Shown: positions 29,766-50,402 of the stretch, piece after piece
Layout of the letters: each line of letters opens with the position of its first letter
How positions within the stretch are numbered: the first letter of the stretch is position 1
From: Homarus americanus
Lineage: Eukaryota; Arthropoda; Malacostraca; Decapoda; Nephropidae
Direction of reading: 5' to 3'
Assembly (NCBI RefSeq): GCF_018991925.1
Contig: NW_024748870.1
Span: forward strand, 5,070,373-5,134,372
DNA length: 64,000 nucleotides
The notes under the pieces: generated by a model
Told to the model about the DNA's origin: nothing
Databases searched by the model: none
Seen by the model: only the letters and a program-made list of their open reading frames with translations
Translations under genes and position numbers: made by a program

Positions 29766-29941
29766 AATACATCAGCTGGTCATATCATGTGACCCCAATA
29801 GTTCATCATAACAAATGGCCACACCAGCAGGTAATATTTTGGGGGTCATATCAGCTGATTTTATCATATGACCCCCGTTATGTGACCCTAATATAAAGTT
29901 ACAAACAGTGGGGCGGACAGAAAAGAGAGAGGGGGGGGACT

Positions 29942-29959
29942 GAGAGAGAGAGAGAGAGA
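29942..29959. repeat. Short (GA)n
   Basis: GA run following a run of eight G. Confidence 0.9.
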
Positions 29960-32380
29960 AAGGTCAACCGGAAAAATCATTGATTTTCAGTCAGTAGTAT
30001 TTATTTATGAATTAATATTGCATAACTCAGCTGGATAGTTATTGATTGTCCCTCTGTACTTGTTGCCTGCATGTCCTGCAGTGATACAAAGGAATTAGAT
30101 ATATGGCAGATATGAAGATGCGATGGAGGGTAGTTGGAAGATTTAGTAAACACACTTAAGTTATGTTTTGATATAATTTTTATTTTAGGGGGGTTAAGAA
30201 TTTACGTCAAAATATTCTTTAAAAACTATTCAAGCTCTTTTCTAGGCTGAATGGTCAAAGAAGTAGTCTATGTTCCCACAAGAATTATGATAAGAATGAG
30301 AGGTGATGAAGGGAACAATTCAACAATTACTTAAAAAATGAAAGTAGATAAGAATATAGATGAAAAGAAAGTTGATAGGGTACCTTTACTAATAACTTCA
30401 CTATTATTAGCATTCCTGGAAATTGTTATCAAATACTTCTCTCTCTAAATAATTCAAAGTCAGAAAGAGGAAGTTACCCGATGGCGCTACTGGAGTCGTC
30501 TCTTCGGTAGGGGTCTCGTCTCGCCTGCATTAAGATTCTTCACAAGTCGCATTATAAGGAACAGGACTACAGGACATTCAATTTATCTAAAACCTGTCAA
30601 CAAAGGAACATAATACATGCTCAAGACATGTTAGACCTTCAGGCAGAGTAGTTCACTATATTATATTAGTGCTATATTACAGGAATTACTGTAGTGTAAC
30701 TGTATTTATCTTCCTGTGACAATGATTCTAAATATGAATCACTGCTGGACCTGATAGGCCTATACATAGCTTATCTAAAGGACATATACAACAGCGAATT
30801 ACACAATATAACTCTGAATTCTGATGGCATATGGTTAATAAATATATCTACAAGTATGGCGGACGAAGGGCAAGTCTATTTTCCAAATCTGTCACATTAA
30901 GGCAAAATATATTTCCAAAATCTGATAGAAACAATTTATCTTCAAATCTGACATCCTATATATGTCAGTATAATTTTCAATTTATTTTCTAAATATTACA
31001 AATTAATTTATAATTTATATCCAAAATCTCTCATATGTTTTTTATTTGGACCTACCACAAGACAACTGTACCCTCAAGCCATTACTGTTATTCTTTAAGT
31101 GGTGATAGAAGGAATGCATGAGAGATACATGGACATAGATAGAGAGATGGAGAGAGAGAGAGAAAGGAAGAAAATTATTTGTTGTCTTACTCGTATGTAC
31201 GTGATTGTTTGATGTGCTAGTTATGGTCTAAGTATTATGAATAAAATCTTCCTTCGCCTGAAATATAACAAACTAGTATACTGATACAAGATAATATAGT
31301 ATTATAAAATTTAATCTACTAGTGTATGTCAGTGTCTAGCATACAACAGTATCAACGCCTAATAATGTCTATATTATATGATACAATCTGACTATTTTCC
31401 TCTCTACTGTAGGTATATACAACACAACCGAAGAAGCTTAGCTGCTAAGTGCTTTAAAATCAGTGATTTTTTATTCATACATACGATATATGTATAAAAA
31501 ACTAGACACATTTTTCTCTTTTCTACATATTGAATAATAGAGTTACGATGTAAACTGTAAGTCGATTAGAGACAATATTATTTTTACATAAGCAGTAAAC
31601 CCTTGCCACAATTTCCTTTATAATTCAACATAACATATTTAATATTGACAGTAATGAGTGCCGCTGAGCATTAGATAATGTGATTTTAGTATACATCAGA
31701 CGATTGAATTAACAGTCTAAGATTTCTTCTATAGAAAACTATGAAACATCTATCAGGGAACCTGTCTAAAAGTCACAGCGAAATTATTAACCTACAGACG
31801 TCTTACCTTACTTAATCAGACCTTGAGAAATTACTGGTAAAATCTCTCCGTTTACATAAAATAAACCTGAACATTGAGATGGCCAGAACCTTGTCGATAT
31901 CAGTCAAGGATATTAAACAAAGTCTATTAAATTTAACATCTCTGCATCGGGAGTAATAATATGCGATTCAAAATAAATAGTAAATGCGTGTAGTTCACTC
32001 TGTACATTAAAAAAAAAATACCCTCAGCTTCTTAACCATTTTTTTCTTTTTGTAAAGCTTATGGTAATTTATAATTATTATGACTATAAGATGCAATTAC
32101 TAACAGCTATTAATTGTACAGGATGTCCATAAAGTCCGTTCTGATTTCAAACACATATGTAACCAACAACACACACGAACTATTATGTCAATTTGTCTTG
32201 ATATTGTTATCATTATTTGTGCTTCAGTTACAGCTCAGAGCTTTCCTAAGTATCAATGTATAGCTATTATTAAATAATTACAATATTAATTATCTGTGAT
32301 CATTACTTCCTATTTATCGAGGTAAATAGCTATGTATTGTCTACTCAATAGGAAATTCAGACAGCAAATAGAGTTCAAGA
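29960..32380. other. Low-repeat unique sequence
   Basis: The quietest part of the window: about 2.4 kb with no microsatellite longer than a short GA run at about 31149-31162, and no open frame worth reporting. Nothing identified on either strand. Confidence 0.55.
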
Positions 32381-32555
32381 AGGTTAAGTGAGGGTGAGAG
32401 GCAGAGCGTGAGTCGAGTTGGCGGAGCAACGCATCAAGTAGTGTGTCCTATTCTCCTACCCGGGCGGTGCGTCACCCTTGCAGGAAGAGGAAGCCTTATT
32501 CCAGTTAGAGGGATTTCAGGATTTGGTTATGCTGGAATATAAAATCAGGTAATGT
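32381..32555 (+). other. GC-richer patch with a donor-like site
   Basis: Sequence from about 32385 to 32520 is clearly less AT-rich (GCGTGAGTCGAGTTGGCGGA, CCCGGGCGGTGCGTCACC) and is followed by ATCAGGTAATGT at 32544-32555, a good 5' splice-site match. It could be a non-coding first exon, but no TATA box, start codon or coding frame was found. Confidence 0.2.
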
Positions 32556-33221
32556 ATTTTCCGAGATGGATATAATGGCAGTTTAGGCTGTTAAGTAAAG
32601 ATTTTTTTCTTAAATAGGATTATATATCTGAGAAAGATGGTATATTCTCGAGATACAAAGACTAAGGCGTGACAGGTATATATTGTAATTAGTTTTTTCT
32701 TGTCTCTGCGTTGTTCCAAATATCCAGGTAAAATATTATCTTAAGTTGACGTCAAAGGCTATCTTAGAAGTATAGTTAATTAGAGGCTCAATGTATGCAA
32801 GATTAAATATTTCTCGGTAATAACATTAGTTCAGAGAAAATATTAGAGTAAACATTTAATTCGAGAAAAGAAACTAAGTAACTATATTTCTACTATTAGT
32901 ATGTGAATGTTAACCTCGTTGAGTTTTATTATACAAAATGCCACTTACTTTTAAGACACTAGGGCAGAAATGCATATATACATACCTTAAGAAATTTTAT
33001 AACATATTGAGCACAATAACTCAATAAATCTGTAATTATTTCTCCTCCCATCTTAAGACGATAACTAATAAGCTCAATTTGATAATTTATATTTATCAAG
33101 GGATCTAAAGAATACCAGGACAGGTTTAAATGTTTTGTAATTCATTAGAAAAAATATTCATATATTCACTGTGCCATGAATAATAAATCCGTTTTTTTGC
33201 TTTTTTATATTTTGTTACTTT
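32556..33221. other. AT-rich unique sequence
   Basis: Nothing identified. Confidence 0.55.
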
Positions 33222-33237
33222 CTTTGTTGAGTTTTTG

Positions 33238-33316
<79 letters not shown>

Positions 33317-33567
33317 CAGTTTTGTTTATTTACCTGTCCTTTTAATTTTTCATATAGTTCTTAGTAAATGTTCTTCACTATGTCACAGTCTATGAAGTTA
33401 TCTTCGATGAAGACTACAAATAACGCATGCGTATATTTAACAAATAAATAGTATTAATGTGACATAGTGAATAACATTACTGAGAACTACATGAAAGTTA
33501 TAAAGGACAGGTGAATAATGAAAACTGAATATATCGAAATATTTATACAATCAAAAACTCAACAAAG
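33222..33567. mobile_element. Fold-back (MITE-like) element
   Basis: Long inverted repeat: left arm 33222-33387, right arm 33458-33567, about 70-base centre. Paired blocks include CTTTGTTGAGTTTTTGATT with AATCAAAAACTCAACAAAG, ATATTCAGTTTT with AAAACTGAATAT, ACCTGTCCTTT with AAAGGACAGGT, and TTCACTATGTCACA with TGTGACATAGTGAA. The left arm is longer only because it holds a (TA)n array at 33240-33311, at the place where the right arm has a short AT-rich segment. No open frame and no target-site duplication identified. The family is unknown to me. Confidence 0.85.
33240..33311. repeat. (TA)n inside the fold-back left arm
   Basis: 72 bases of TA expanded within one arm of the inverted repeat. 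Confidence 0.97.
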
Positions 33568-34375
33568 GTGTGTGTGTGGCCGAACATATTCCATATATCA
33601 ATAACATCTTCAGTTCAGTGTTCTCAGTAATCACACATCTATGTTCAACTGCTCTGCTTGGACACAAAAAATAGCATTTAGTCATTTCGAAGTTTCTATT
33701 TCACCCTTGCTAAGGTAAACCGACAATTAATTTACAGGTATATTAAAATATAAATGCGATAATAACGTCAGTAGAACCTGCTTTATTAATACATACTTTT
33801 CTTAATTTCCTTGTAGCGAATTGATCGAAATTCCAGTAACATAATGGGAGTATTTATCAACTATTGGCTACACACTAGTGACTAATGTTAATGATCAGCA
33901 AACACTGGATATTTCGTTTCTGCACACCCTGTTGACACTAACGTAATCTGGATTTATATTTCAGAAGACCTAAATGATGTGTGTGTCTAATCTTCACCAT
34001 GCAGTGTTAAATGTTCAAATGTTTCCCCAGTGGTATTGTGAGCCTAATGTTTACTCCTCTCTCACTGTGGCGGCCTCCTGCTCCCCTCCAAGTTTTTTTT
34101 TCTTCTGAATTTTACCTTGTGTTTAAGATGGCTTTTTTTTTGTTTTTAGTTTTCGTAATAATTGCAAGCGAAAAATTATTTTAAATGTAGGCTATGTAGT
34201 TTTGTGTAGGTCCCGTTGAGATTATCTTTTCAATCTGTTATCTATAAATAAAAAATTTATATAATGGTATTTAAAATATAAGAAAAGTTTCCTTACAATG
34301 AAGAGGCTAATTTTGCGATATGTCAACATATTTATGCGTCAATTATGATGAAGATCTTTCCTGTTTAGTAAATTA
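33568..34375. other. Unique sequence, nothing identified
   Basis: T-rich to AT-rich, no gene supported. Confidence 0.5.
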
Positions 34376-34575
34376 CAACGCTCGCAATGTCCTGGTTCGA
34401 GCTTGAGGCTTCCCTATCCACCAAGCTGTGAATGGGTATCTACTTTACGGATAGGAAAAGGAAGACGGTCGAGTGCAGGGTCGGCCACACTACCTCCTTA
34501 AGTACCTTAGTATTCAATGAGTTGGTTCAGCTCTGACCGTCAGGCCTATGGGACCCATTTTCACAGGTAGTGAAA
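34376..34575 (+). mobile_element. Possible tRNA-related SINE fragment
   Basis: TCCTGGTTCGAGC near 34390 resembles a pol III B box (GGTTCGANNCC). It is followed by a less AT-rich body (CACCAAGCTGTGAATGGGTA, GGCCACACTACC, GGCCTATGGGACCC), as in arthropod SINE bodies. No A box lies the expected ~44 bases upstream, so if it is a SINE it is 5'-truncated. No internal repeat copy was found in this window. Confidence 0.35.
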
Positions 34576-34881
34576 AATGTTCCTGGGTTGTACAGTATGA
34601 AGGGTGAAGAGCTGATCTCAATACTGTGATAGGATTAATAAAGGATTTTCCTCGGTGATATGGAATAGATAGTGAAGAATTTATCCTGGTGGCAGGGTCG
34701 TGCGTTTTAGCGAATCATCTGCAAGTAAACCCCTAACATTGGAATTTTTGTCCTGATATGAGAAACTTTCTAGTTTTCTTATACTCTCACAAATACCAAT
34801 GTAACTGTGGTAAAAATATTCTTAAAAACTATACTATCCAATACAAGGTAAAAACCTCGCCTAACTTTTCTTAGATCATGT

Positions 34882-35253
34882 TTGACTTTGGTTGTTGTTG
34901 TTGTTGTTTACATGTATTTTGTTGCTATATTTCTATACAAAAACTTTAGTAATGATACAGACATATTTTGTTGGGTCTGCAGCGACACCATGCAATACCT
35001 GGTATCTACTTCAAGAGTCATGTTGTTGTGGAGGGGGGGGTTGGTATTAATAATCTATGTACACATTTTTTATTTGTATTATAGAGCCTTTTCATTTCGT
35101 TTTTCTGGCATGATTTATGACGAGAAGAAAGATTCATTCGTGTTAAACCAGCCATATATGACCTACAGCAAGACACCAGATAACACCATGTATCGGGGGA
35201 GTTTGGGCCATAAATGTACTTCTGAATTAGTTATGGTTCTAAGTCTAAAATAA
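34882..35253 (+). CDS. Unrecognised 123-residue open frame (weak)
   Basis: The longest frame in the window not made of simple repeats. It starts with a short polyvaline run from a (GTT)n stretch. The second half (after about residue 70) has mixed, protein-like composition: FSGMIYDEKKDSFVLNQPYM, then TPDNTMYRGSLGHKCTSE. A possible 3' splice site, TTTGTATTATAG, lies at about 35073-35084 just before that half. I recognise no domain. It could be a terminal exon, a decayed element fragment, or chance; the AT-rich first half argues against the full frame being translated. Confidence 0.15.
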   Translation: MTLVVVVVVYMYFVAIFLYKNFSNDTDIFCWVCSDTMQYLVSTSRVMLLWRGGLVLIIYVHIFYLYYRAFSFRFSGMIYDEKKDSFVLNQPYMTYSKTPDNTMYRGSLGHKCTSELVMVLSLK

Positions 35254-35340
35254 ATTAATAGCATTTTCTTGAGTGTAAACTGCTTTGAAGATCTATTTTT
35301 TTTTAATCTGACTACATCGATTTTGTCGTTTTAATTGTGT

Positions 35341-36295
35341 ACTAGCAGAATCGCCGCCCTCCGGGAGGCTCCACATTGTCTCACTGTTCAGTCCCCAAAA
35401 CTTATTCTTCCATCAATAGTTCATTAACGGTGTATGTAAGTTCCACCATGTTTTTCACTACAACGGTACAGCAAAGTATCTTTTTTTTAGCATTAAACTG
35501 TTATTATCTTATTGTGTAATCATCACTATATATAACTCCACCAATCATCACTACATATAACATCATCCATCATCACTACATATAACACCATCCATCATCA
35601 CTACATATAACACCATCCATCATCAATACATATAACACCATCCATCATCAGTACCTATAACACCATCCATCATCACTACATGTAACACCATCCATCATCA
35701 ATATATATAACACTATCCATCATCGCTACATATAGCACCACCATCATCACTACATATAACACCATCCATCATCACTACATATAACACCATCCATCATCAA
35801 TACATATAACACCATCCATCATCACTACATATACACCACTCATCATCACATATAACACCATCCATCATCAATACATATAACACATCCATCATCACTACAT
35901 ATAGCACCACCATCATCACTACATATAACACCACCCATCATCACTACATATAACATCATCCATCATAACTACATATAACACCACCCATCATCACTACATA
36001 TAACACCATCCATCATCAATACATATAACACTATCCATCATCACTACATATAGCACCATCCATCATCACTACATATAACACCACCCATCATCACTACATA
36101 TAACATCATCCATCATCACTACATCTAACACCACCCATCATCATCAACACATATAACGTCATCAACACATATAACGTCATCCATCATCACTACAGATTGG
36201 TAAAGTAGTTTCCGAGGTTCTCGTGCGGACACACACACAAACACACCACACACACACAAACAAACAGACATACTTCTTTGTTTTATATAGATAGA
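35341..36295 (+). mobile_element. Dispersed repeat C, copy 2
   Basis: Longer copy of the element at 8957-9627. It has an additional head, ACTAGCAGAATCGCC then CCTCCGGGAGG (a small palindrome), before the shared CTGTTCAGT block. It also has an extra segment, TCACTACAACGGTACAGC, that copy 1 lacks. The right flank ends GACATACTTCTTTGTTTTAT followed by ATAGATAG. The head and tail together fit a non-autonomous arthropod interspersed element with an AT-rich 3' end. No open frame. Most of its length is the internal minisatellite. Confidence 0.75.
35519..36195. repeat. 25-bp minisatellite inside repeat C, copy 2
   Basis: About 27 copies of the unit CATCACTACATATAACACC plus ATCCAT, with variants ATCAATACATA, ATAGCACCACC and AACATCATCC. 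It is the same unit as at 9061-9530. Confidence 0.95.
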
Positions 36296-37034
<739 letters not shown>

Positions 37035-37254
37035 TTCATGTTGATATAAAAGTTACAAACTAAGAGAAATTGAAAGGATAAAACATTAGTGACACAGCAA
37101 GAGACAACAGAGGGACTATAAACCCAGATGAACAAATATTAATAGCACTTTACTAACAACATACACACAAACAAGCTAAATCACATGGCAGTTCAGAAAC
37201 AACTTAGAAAAAAGAATAAAGACAGGGGTGAGGCAGGAGATGTAACACCCCTTG

Positions 37255-37440
37255 TGGTCTACACTACCTGAGTCTCACCCTTCATGAACAACACTCCCTG
37301 AGCCTGACCTTCCTGATCTATACTCCTAGTCAGGGTTTACAGAACCCCTGGACCTATCTATCATGGTTTACACATCCTGAGACCAATCTATCATGGTTTA
37401 CACATCCTGAGACCAATCTATCATGGTTTACACTCCCCAA
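37255..37440. repeat. 30-bp minisatellite, core ATCTATCATGGTTTACAC
   Basis: Three near-identical 30-base copies (ATCTATCATGGTTTACACAT + CCTGAGACCA) at about 37355-37440. Diverged copies to the left share CCTGAG and CTCACC/CTGACC words. Confidence 0.85.
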
Positions 37441-37582
37441 GTTCACCTTCATGTAAACAGCGATAGGTTTACTGTCTTGTCTCATTTATATAATTTGTTG
37501 CGAGAAAAAGCAGGTATTAAGTTTTTACTGGTGTAACAAATTGATAAAATTGGTCAATAAATATTGTTATTGTCAGAAGTAA

Positions 37583-37604
37583 TAGTAGTAGTAGTAGTAG
37601 TAGT
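37583..37604. repeat. (AGT)n
   Basis: Short AGT triplet run. Confidence 0.9.

Positions 37605-41258
<3,654 letters not shown>

Positions 41259-41338
<80 letters not shown>
41259..41338. repeat. (TA)n microsatellite
   Basis: 80 bases of TA ending exactly at the GCAAATAAATCA edge of the family A module. Confidence 0.97.
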
Positions 41339-41341
<3 letters not shown>

Positions 41342-41474
41342 AATAAATCACTGTAGGTGCGCGTGATCTAGGTATATGTTGATAACCACAAGGAAAGAAG
41401 AAAACACGAAGTTCCCAACGCTTTCGTGTATTTACATCTTCATGGGTGAGTACAGACTGTACTCACCTGAAATC
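41339..41474 (-). mobile_element. Family A palindromic module, copy 2
   Basis: Reverse complement of the 16627-16762 arm, about 90% identical by eye: GCAAATAAATCACTGTAGGTG, split as GCAAATAAATCA and CTGTAGGTG, then GCGCGTGATCTAGGTATA, GATAACCACAAGGAAAG, AAACACGAAGTTCCCAA. It ends in an 11-bp perfect inverted repeat (41445-41455 with 41457-41467, one-base loop). This copy keeps the whole left arm and only the first bases of the right arm, the mirror image of copy 1. Confidence 0.85.
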
Positions 41475-42459
<985 letters not shown>

Positions 42460-42460
<1 letters not shown>

Positions 42461-42660
42461 CAAAGTGGTCATATGGTAATCATGCTGTCGCCAGGCTAAT
42501 GATGAATGATGTATCGATTATTCTCTCGATAATTATACTTTAAACAGTCCGTTGATAGATAATCTAATGATGATTATGCTCGCGTCAGATTAATGATGAG
42601 GATGATCACATTATTTGCGGATGATGATGATGATGATGATGATGATAACTGATTAGGTTA
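42460..42660. repeat. GAT-rich decayed repeat with (ATG)n core
   Basis: (ATG)n at 42620-42647. Two diverged segments, ATCATGCTGTCGCC..GGCTAATGATGA and ATTATGCTCGCGTC..GATTAATGATGA, lie about 100 bases apart and suggest an old tandem duplication. Confidence 0.65.
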
Positions 42661-43999
42661 TAGGATAATTATATTTATCTTCTAATATTATCGATACTAA
42701 TTCATTATATTCAATTATATAACTATTATCAAATCCTAATTCTAATGATAAATATGAATTTCTTTTAGCTCAAAGATTATTATCACGACTTCAGGTGGTA
42801 GGATTATGGACTTGTGACTCTGATGATATAATGATGATTATTGATAATTATTAACCCTTCTATCTGCTAATCATTACATGTCAGTGAATCTATCTAGGGA
42901 CACTAACCTTATGACGCTAATGTTGACTATTCTCCTCCCAACTGATATATTGACTTAGTTTAAATTTACGTTTTATTTTCTATATATTTGCTAATTTATG
43001 TATTTGGTTATCAGTTATTTATATATATATGTATCTTCCATAAACTTAATTTACATGAGTGATAAATATATTTTCAGTGTTTATTTAATTAATTATTACT
43101 TATTCTTTCGTTAAATTATCGTATCCTTTATCAGCTTTATTATTTACTGTTTATTTTTTACGTTAACTAATTTTATTCAGTTCCTATTTTTATCATATAT
43201 TAATTATTCTTTCATTAAATACCTCATTCATCTATCAATATTAATGTCTTTATTCATTCTATCATTATCTATTTATGAATTGTATTATCCGTTGTTCATT
43301 GTTTTGTTTAATACATCAGTCATTTATTATTTTATAATTATATATATTTTTTATCCGTATTATTTTTTCCTTTATAATATTTATGGTTTTAATTTTTGAA
43401 CTTCCTACACACACACATATATAAATACGCATATAACCAGTCATCCTTATTTACATATATTTAATAAATATATAAATAATGAACTGACGACAAATATATC
43501 CATTGAAAATCAAAGTTTACATATTGAATGAAATATATAATTAAATGAATGAATAGTCGGCATATGAAACGGTATAAGTAACCATAGATAAAACATATAT
43601 AAATATATACACAATTCCATATATTCTATCGTCACCAAAATGTTATACCAAAATAAAAATAAAAATATTAATGCACCAAGTAATGGCATTAGTAAGAAAT
43701 AAAAGAAAAATAAATGAAAGGCCTACTATAATAATTTGGACAATAAATGAGTGTGAATTGAACGTCAACTGAGCATATGGATTCAGGAAAACCAGTCACC
43801 TACTTCATAATTCATATATAAATTTATATATAAACATAATGAATAGGCGAAAATCAGGTAGGTCCATTGACAAAAATTATACGTTCGCTCTTTAACTCTT
43901 TATCCAATCATCCATGTTGTTTAGAAGAGAATGGGTGAGAAGAGAGAACAAGAGAGAAAAGGGGATAGACAGAAATGGAATTAAATACATACATAGGTA
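42661..43999. other. AT-rich unique sequence
   Basis: Over 1.3 kb of AT-rich DNA with no supported gene or repeat. Confidence 0.55.
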
Positions 44000-44021
44000 A
44001 ACAGACAGACAGACAGAACAG

Positions 44022-44074
<53 letters not shown>
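44000..44074. repeat. (ACAG)n then (CA)n
   Basis: ACAG tetranucleotides at 44000-44018, CA at 44022-44074. Confidence 0.96.
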
Positions 44075-44077
<3 letters not shown>

Positions 44078-44148
44078 TTAAAGATAGATAGCTGTACAAA
44101 GTGAGACAGACATGCGCATAGATAAAAAGAATGAAAATGACAAGAACA

Positions 44149-44178
44149 GAGAGAGAGAGATAGAGAGATAGAGAGAGA
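44149..44178. repeat. (GA)n imperfect
   Basis: GA run with two GATA interruptions. Confidence 0.92.
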
Positions 44179-44239
44179 ATGTCCGTCTTACATTCAACCT
44201 TCTCCCTCTCTCCCCTTAGTGTTTTGAGGGTCACTGTCC

Positions 44240-44460
44240 TCGTTCCAGGTTTGTGTATATGTGTGTATACCTGGTGTGGGGAGGGTAGTGTGTGTGTCTG
44301 TGTGAGTGTATAGTGTGTACGTGGTCAGGAGGGGAGTGCCTGTGTATGGTGTGTACGCGGCGTAGGGTGGAAAGTGTACGCGAGTCAGTGTGAGTGTGTG
44401 TGTGTATTGTGTGTAAGGGGTTTGCAGTGGAAGGTGTGAGGGGGGGAGGTGAATTTATAG
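44240..44460. repeat. GT-rich degenerate repeat
   Basis: Recurrent GTGTGTACG, GTGGTCAGGAGGGGAGTG and GGCGTAGGGTGGAAAGTG words, probably a decayed minisatellite of GTGTGTACG + G-rich linker. Confidence 0.6.
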
Positions 44461-45878
44461 ATTTGCGTATGTGAGTTGATATGCGTCTGCGTTTATTTTA
44501 TTTTTATGTCTATCTGTTCACATGTGTACGTGTTTTTTGTGTACTATATGAGTTTGTATGTTGGCTACATGTTGTTCATGCATGTGTGTATGAATCTGCT
44601 TGTTTGTGTGTGTATGTGTTTATTCCTTAAGAATAAATCTAATGCGGAAATAATTAAAATAACACATGCGATGAATAAATCGGTTAAAAAGTAAATAGAT
44701 AAATGATATTTGCGGATAATGTTATTACTCAGATCATTGACCTTCCCTTGATGGTAGGGAGAATTTATCCTTATAATATTTCAGTAACAGAAAGTACAGG
44801 TATGGTTAAGAGTGCAGGTGTGAGGGTAAGATAGGTGCCAAGAAACAAACAGTGCTCCATCTTGTAAACTTACAGATATTTTTTTTTTAGTTTTTCAATT
44901 TCAACTCTATTCCGCCAGAGAAGGAACAGTGTAATATGTAGTATTTTTTACTAAGTGTCGTTGGCAGGTTATACAGATATTTACAAATACTTCATAGAAG
45001 TTGTTTACAGCCTCAGGATAAGTGAACATTCCTTCAGAATTTTGTCAAAGGTACAAGGATTTTATTTCACTCACACTGAAATCCACCAGATGACGGAGAT
45101 AACAGCCTGTTTCTATGCGTCAACGTCTAACATCTCTCCCTTTTAAGCAGATATAAAAGAGTTTCGAGCAAGTTGACCAAGTATAAACAAATTCTTATTT
45201 CCAGTGAATATTATACCAAATATTCTTCCTATCTGAACATTCCGGTGCCAACTTTTCGTTTTGTCTTCTGATTTTGTTAACTGATTATTAAAAACCATAT
45301 CGTCTTATCATCAACATTGTATTGTCATTGTTACTGAAAACGAGCTCTGAAATAACAGTTATTATTGTGTATCTGTATTGTTGTTTTTTACTGACCAGCA
45401 TTATGACATTTTAAAATAACATCCACACAAACATTCACCTCCCCACTGCGGAGTATAAACAAGAGCACAGTTTAAGATTTTTCCAAATTGACCTACGGCT
45501 ATTTTTCAGCCCTGCCATTGAGAAATATATTATTTGAAATATATGTTATGTCTAGCTGGATATATCCTGTATTTTGTAATCAATTTTCTAGACTCCCTAA
45601 TCTTGCAGCAAATGTATAGAATCAATATTTATTTATATTCTTCCTGTATATGTATAAATAATTAGTAGTATTTTAGACACCTAGAGTCAATATGAAGGGA
45701 TATGAACTTTGGGGGATGTATGTGCCCTCTAATACTTAAAGTTTGTTGAAGAAGAACTAGTAATGATACATGCAGAACCTCAGTGAATGATGTTCTGTTA
45801 GTCGTTCGAAGAATTAAATAACTACATTACTCACTTGTTAGCATTAACCACCTGTTGTTTGTTTGTGTATCTAGTCAC
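44461..45878. other. Unique sequence, nothing identified
   Basis: The short frames at 44476-44694 and 44955-45146 show no recognisable domain or coding context. Confidence 0.5.

Positions 45879-45924
<46 letters not shown>
45879..45924. repeat. (ATT)n microsatellite
   Basis: 46 bases of ATT. Confidence 0.97.
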
Positions 45925-46639
<715 letters not shown>

Positions 46640-46647
46640 CATATATA

Positions 46648-46761
46648 GATCCTATAAAACGTGGATAAGATAAATCTTATAAAATCTAGAAAACAACGGA
46701 GCACCTTAGCTTTCGTCTTTTATTCAAGACATCTTCAGTTGCCTCTGAAGATATGTGAACA

Positions 46762-46763
<2 letters not shown>
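46648..46763 (+). mobile_element. Family B module, copy 3
   Basis: GATCCTATAAAACGTGGATA, GATAAATCTTATAAAATCTA, AACAACGGAGCACCTTAGCT and TCGTCTTTTATTCAAGAC match copy 2 with small deletions. It ends in an 8-bp perfect inverted repeat: ATCTTCAG (46731-46738) / CTGAAGAT (46745-46752), six-base loop. Confidence 0.85.

Positions 46764-46837
<74 letters not shown>
46764..46837. repeat. (AT)n microsatellite
   Basis: 74 bases of AT sitting exactly between family B copy 3 and family A copy 3. Confidence 0.97.
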
Positions 46838-48054
<1,217 letters not shown>

Positions 48055-48260
48055 CCCAGAATCGTACGTATGCACCAGCCAAAATATTATGAATAATCAA
48101 CCAGATTTCTATGTATTAAAAACCACAGTTGTTTGGATACACAAGCAAGCTCGTATGGCTGCAACAATCGTAGTTATATGTATGAACCAACTAGCTCATA
48201 AATATACACCAGCCAGTTGTATGCATGCACTAGCCAGGGTTAGCTATAAGTATGTATGCA
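48055..48260. repeat. Decayed ~30-bp tandem repeat
   Basis: Recurring CCAGCC/CCAACTAGC/ACTAGCC plus GTATGCA, ATATGTATG and GTATGCATG words at roughly 25-35-base spacing. Confidence 0.5.
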
Positions 48261-48471
48261 TCTAGGATACGTGGCCGGACCATCAATCTTGGCGTAGCCG
48301 GCCAGTGTATACAAATACTCACAATCCATCACTGTGACACAAAACAAGCTTTACCGTGTGACATTAACCACTATCTCTTGATCCTCTCATCATTTGGGAT
48401 AACGATACGCGTCATCTAAACATATAATAAAAATATACATCGATGTGAGTTTAACCTAGACCCTAACTACT

Positions 48472-48474
<3 letters not shown>

Positions 48475-48549
<75 letters not shown>
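48475..48549. repeat. (CT)n microsatellite
   Basis: 75 bases of CT; gives a polyarginine/glutamate frame on the minus strand. Confidence 0.97.
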
Positions 48550-49838
<1,289 letters not shown>

Positions 49839-49920
<82 letters not shown>

Positions 49921-49922
49921 TA
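49839..49922. repeat. (AT)n microsatellite
   Basis: About 84 bases of AT with one TGTA interruption, left of family B copy 4. Confidence 0.97.
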
Positions 49923-50020
49923 TCTTGATAAAATCACACGGGAAAGAAACAATGGAGCACCCATTATGTGATTTTATCAAGATTTATCTATCCACGTTTT
50001 TTCATTATTGGATCTACACT

Positions 50021-50022
<2 letters not shown>
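49923..50022. mobile_element. Family B palindrome, copy 4
   Basis: TCTTGATAAAATCACA (49923-49938) and TGTGATTTTATCAAGA (49967-49982) form a perfect 16-bp inverted repeat around a 28-base centre holding GGGAAAGAAACAATGGAGCA. The right arm runs on through GATTTATCTATCCACG. It is homologous to copy 5 at 51234-51324 but about 15% diverged by eye. Confidence 0.85.

Positions 50023-50113
<91 letters not shown>
50023..50113. repeat. (AT)n microsatellite
   Basis: About 91 bases of AT, right of family B copy 4. Confidence 0.97.
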
Positions 50114-50115
<2 letters not shown>

Positions 50116-50286
50116 ATCGTTGTAGAGAGTTTAAAAATTAGAAGTTACAACAACTTTAATGCAAAATACTGACCCCTCCCCCACCCTTATCAACACACCA
50201 TAACCACCCTGCTACTCCCCTCCCAACTCTCTCTGTTGCCTCTATTTAGAGTCTGTTAATTGATAAAATATACTTACTCTTTGAGC

Positions 50287-50402
<116 letters not shown>

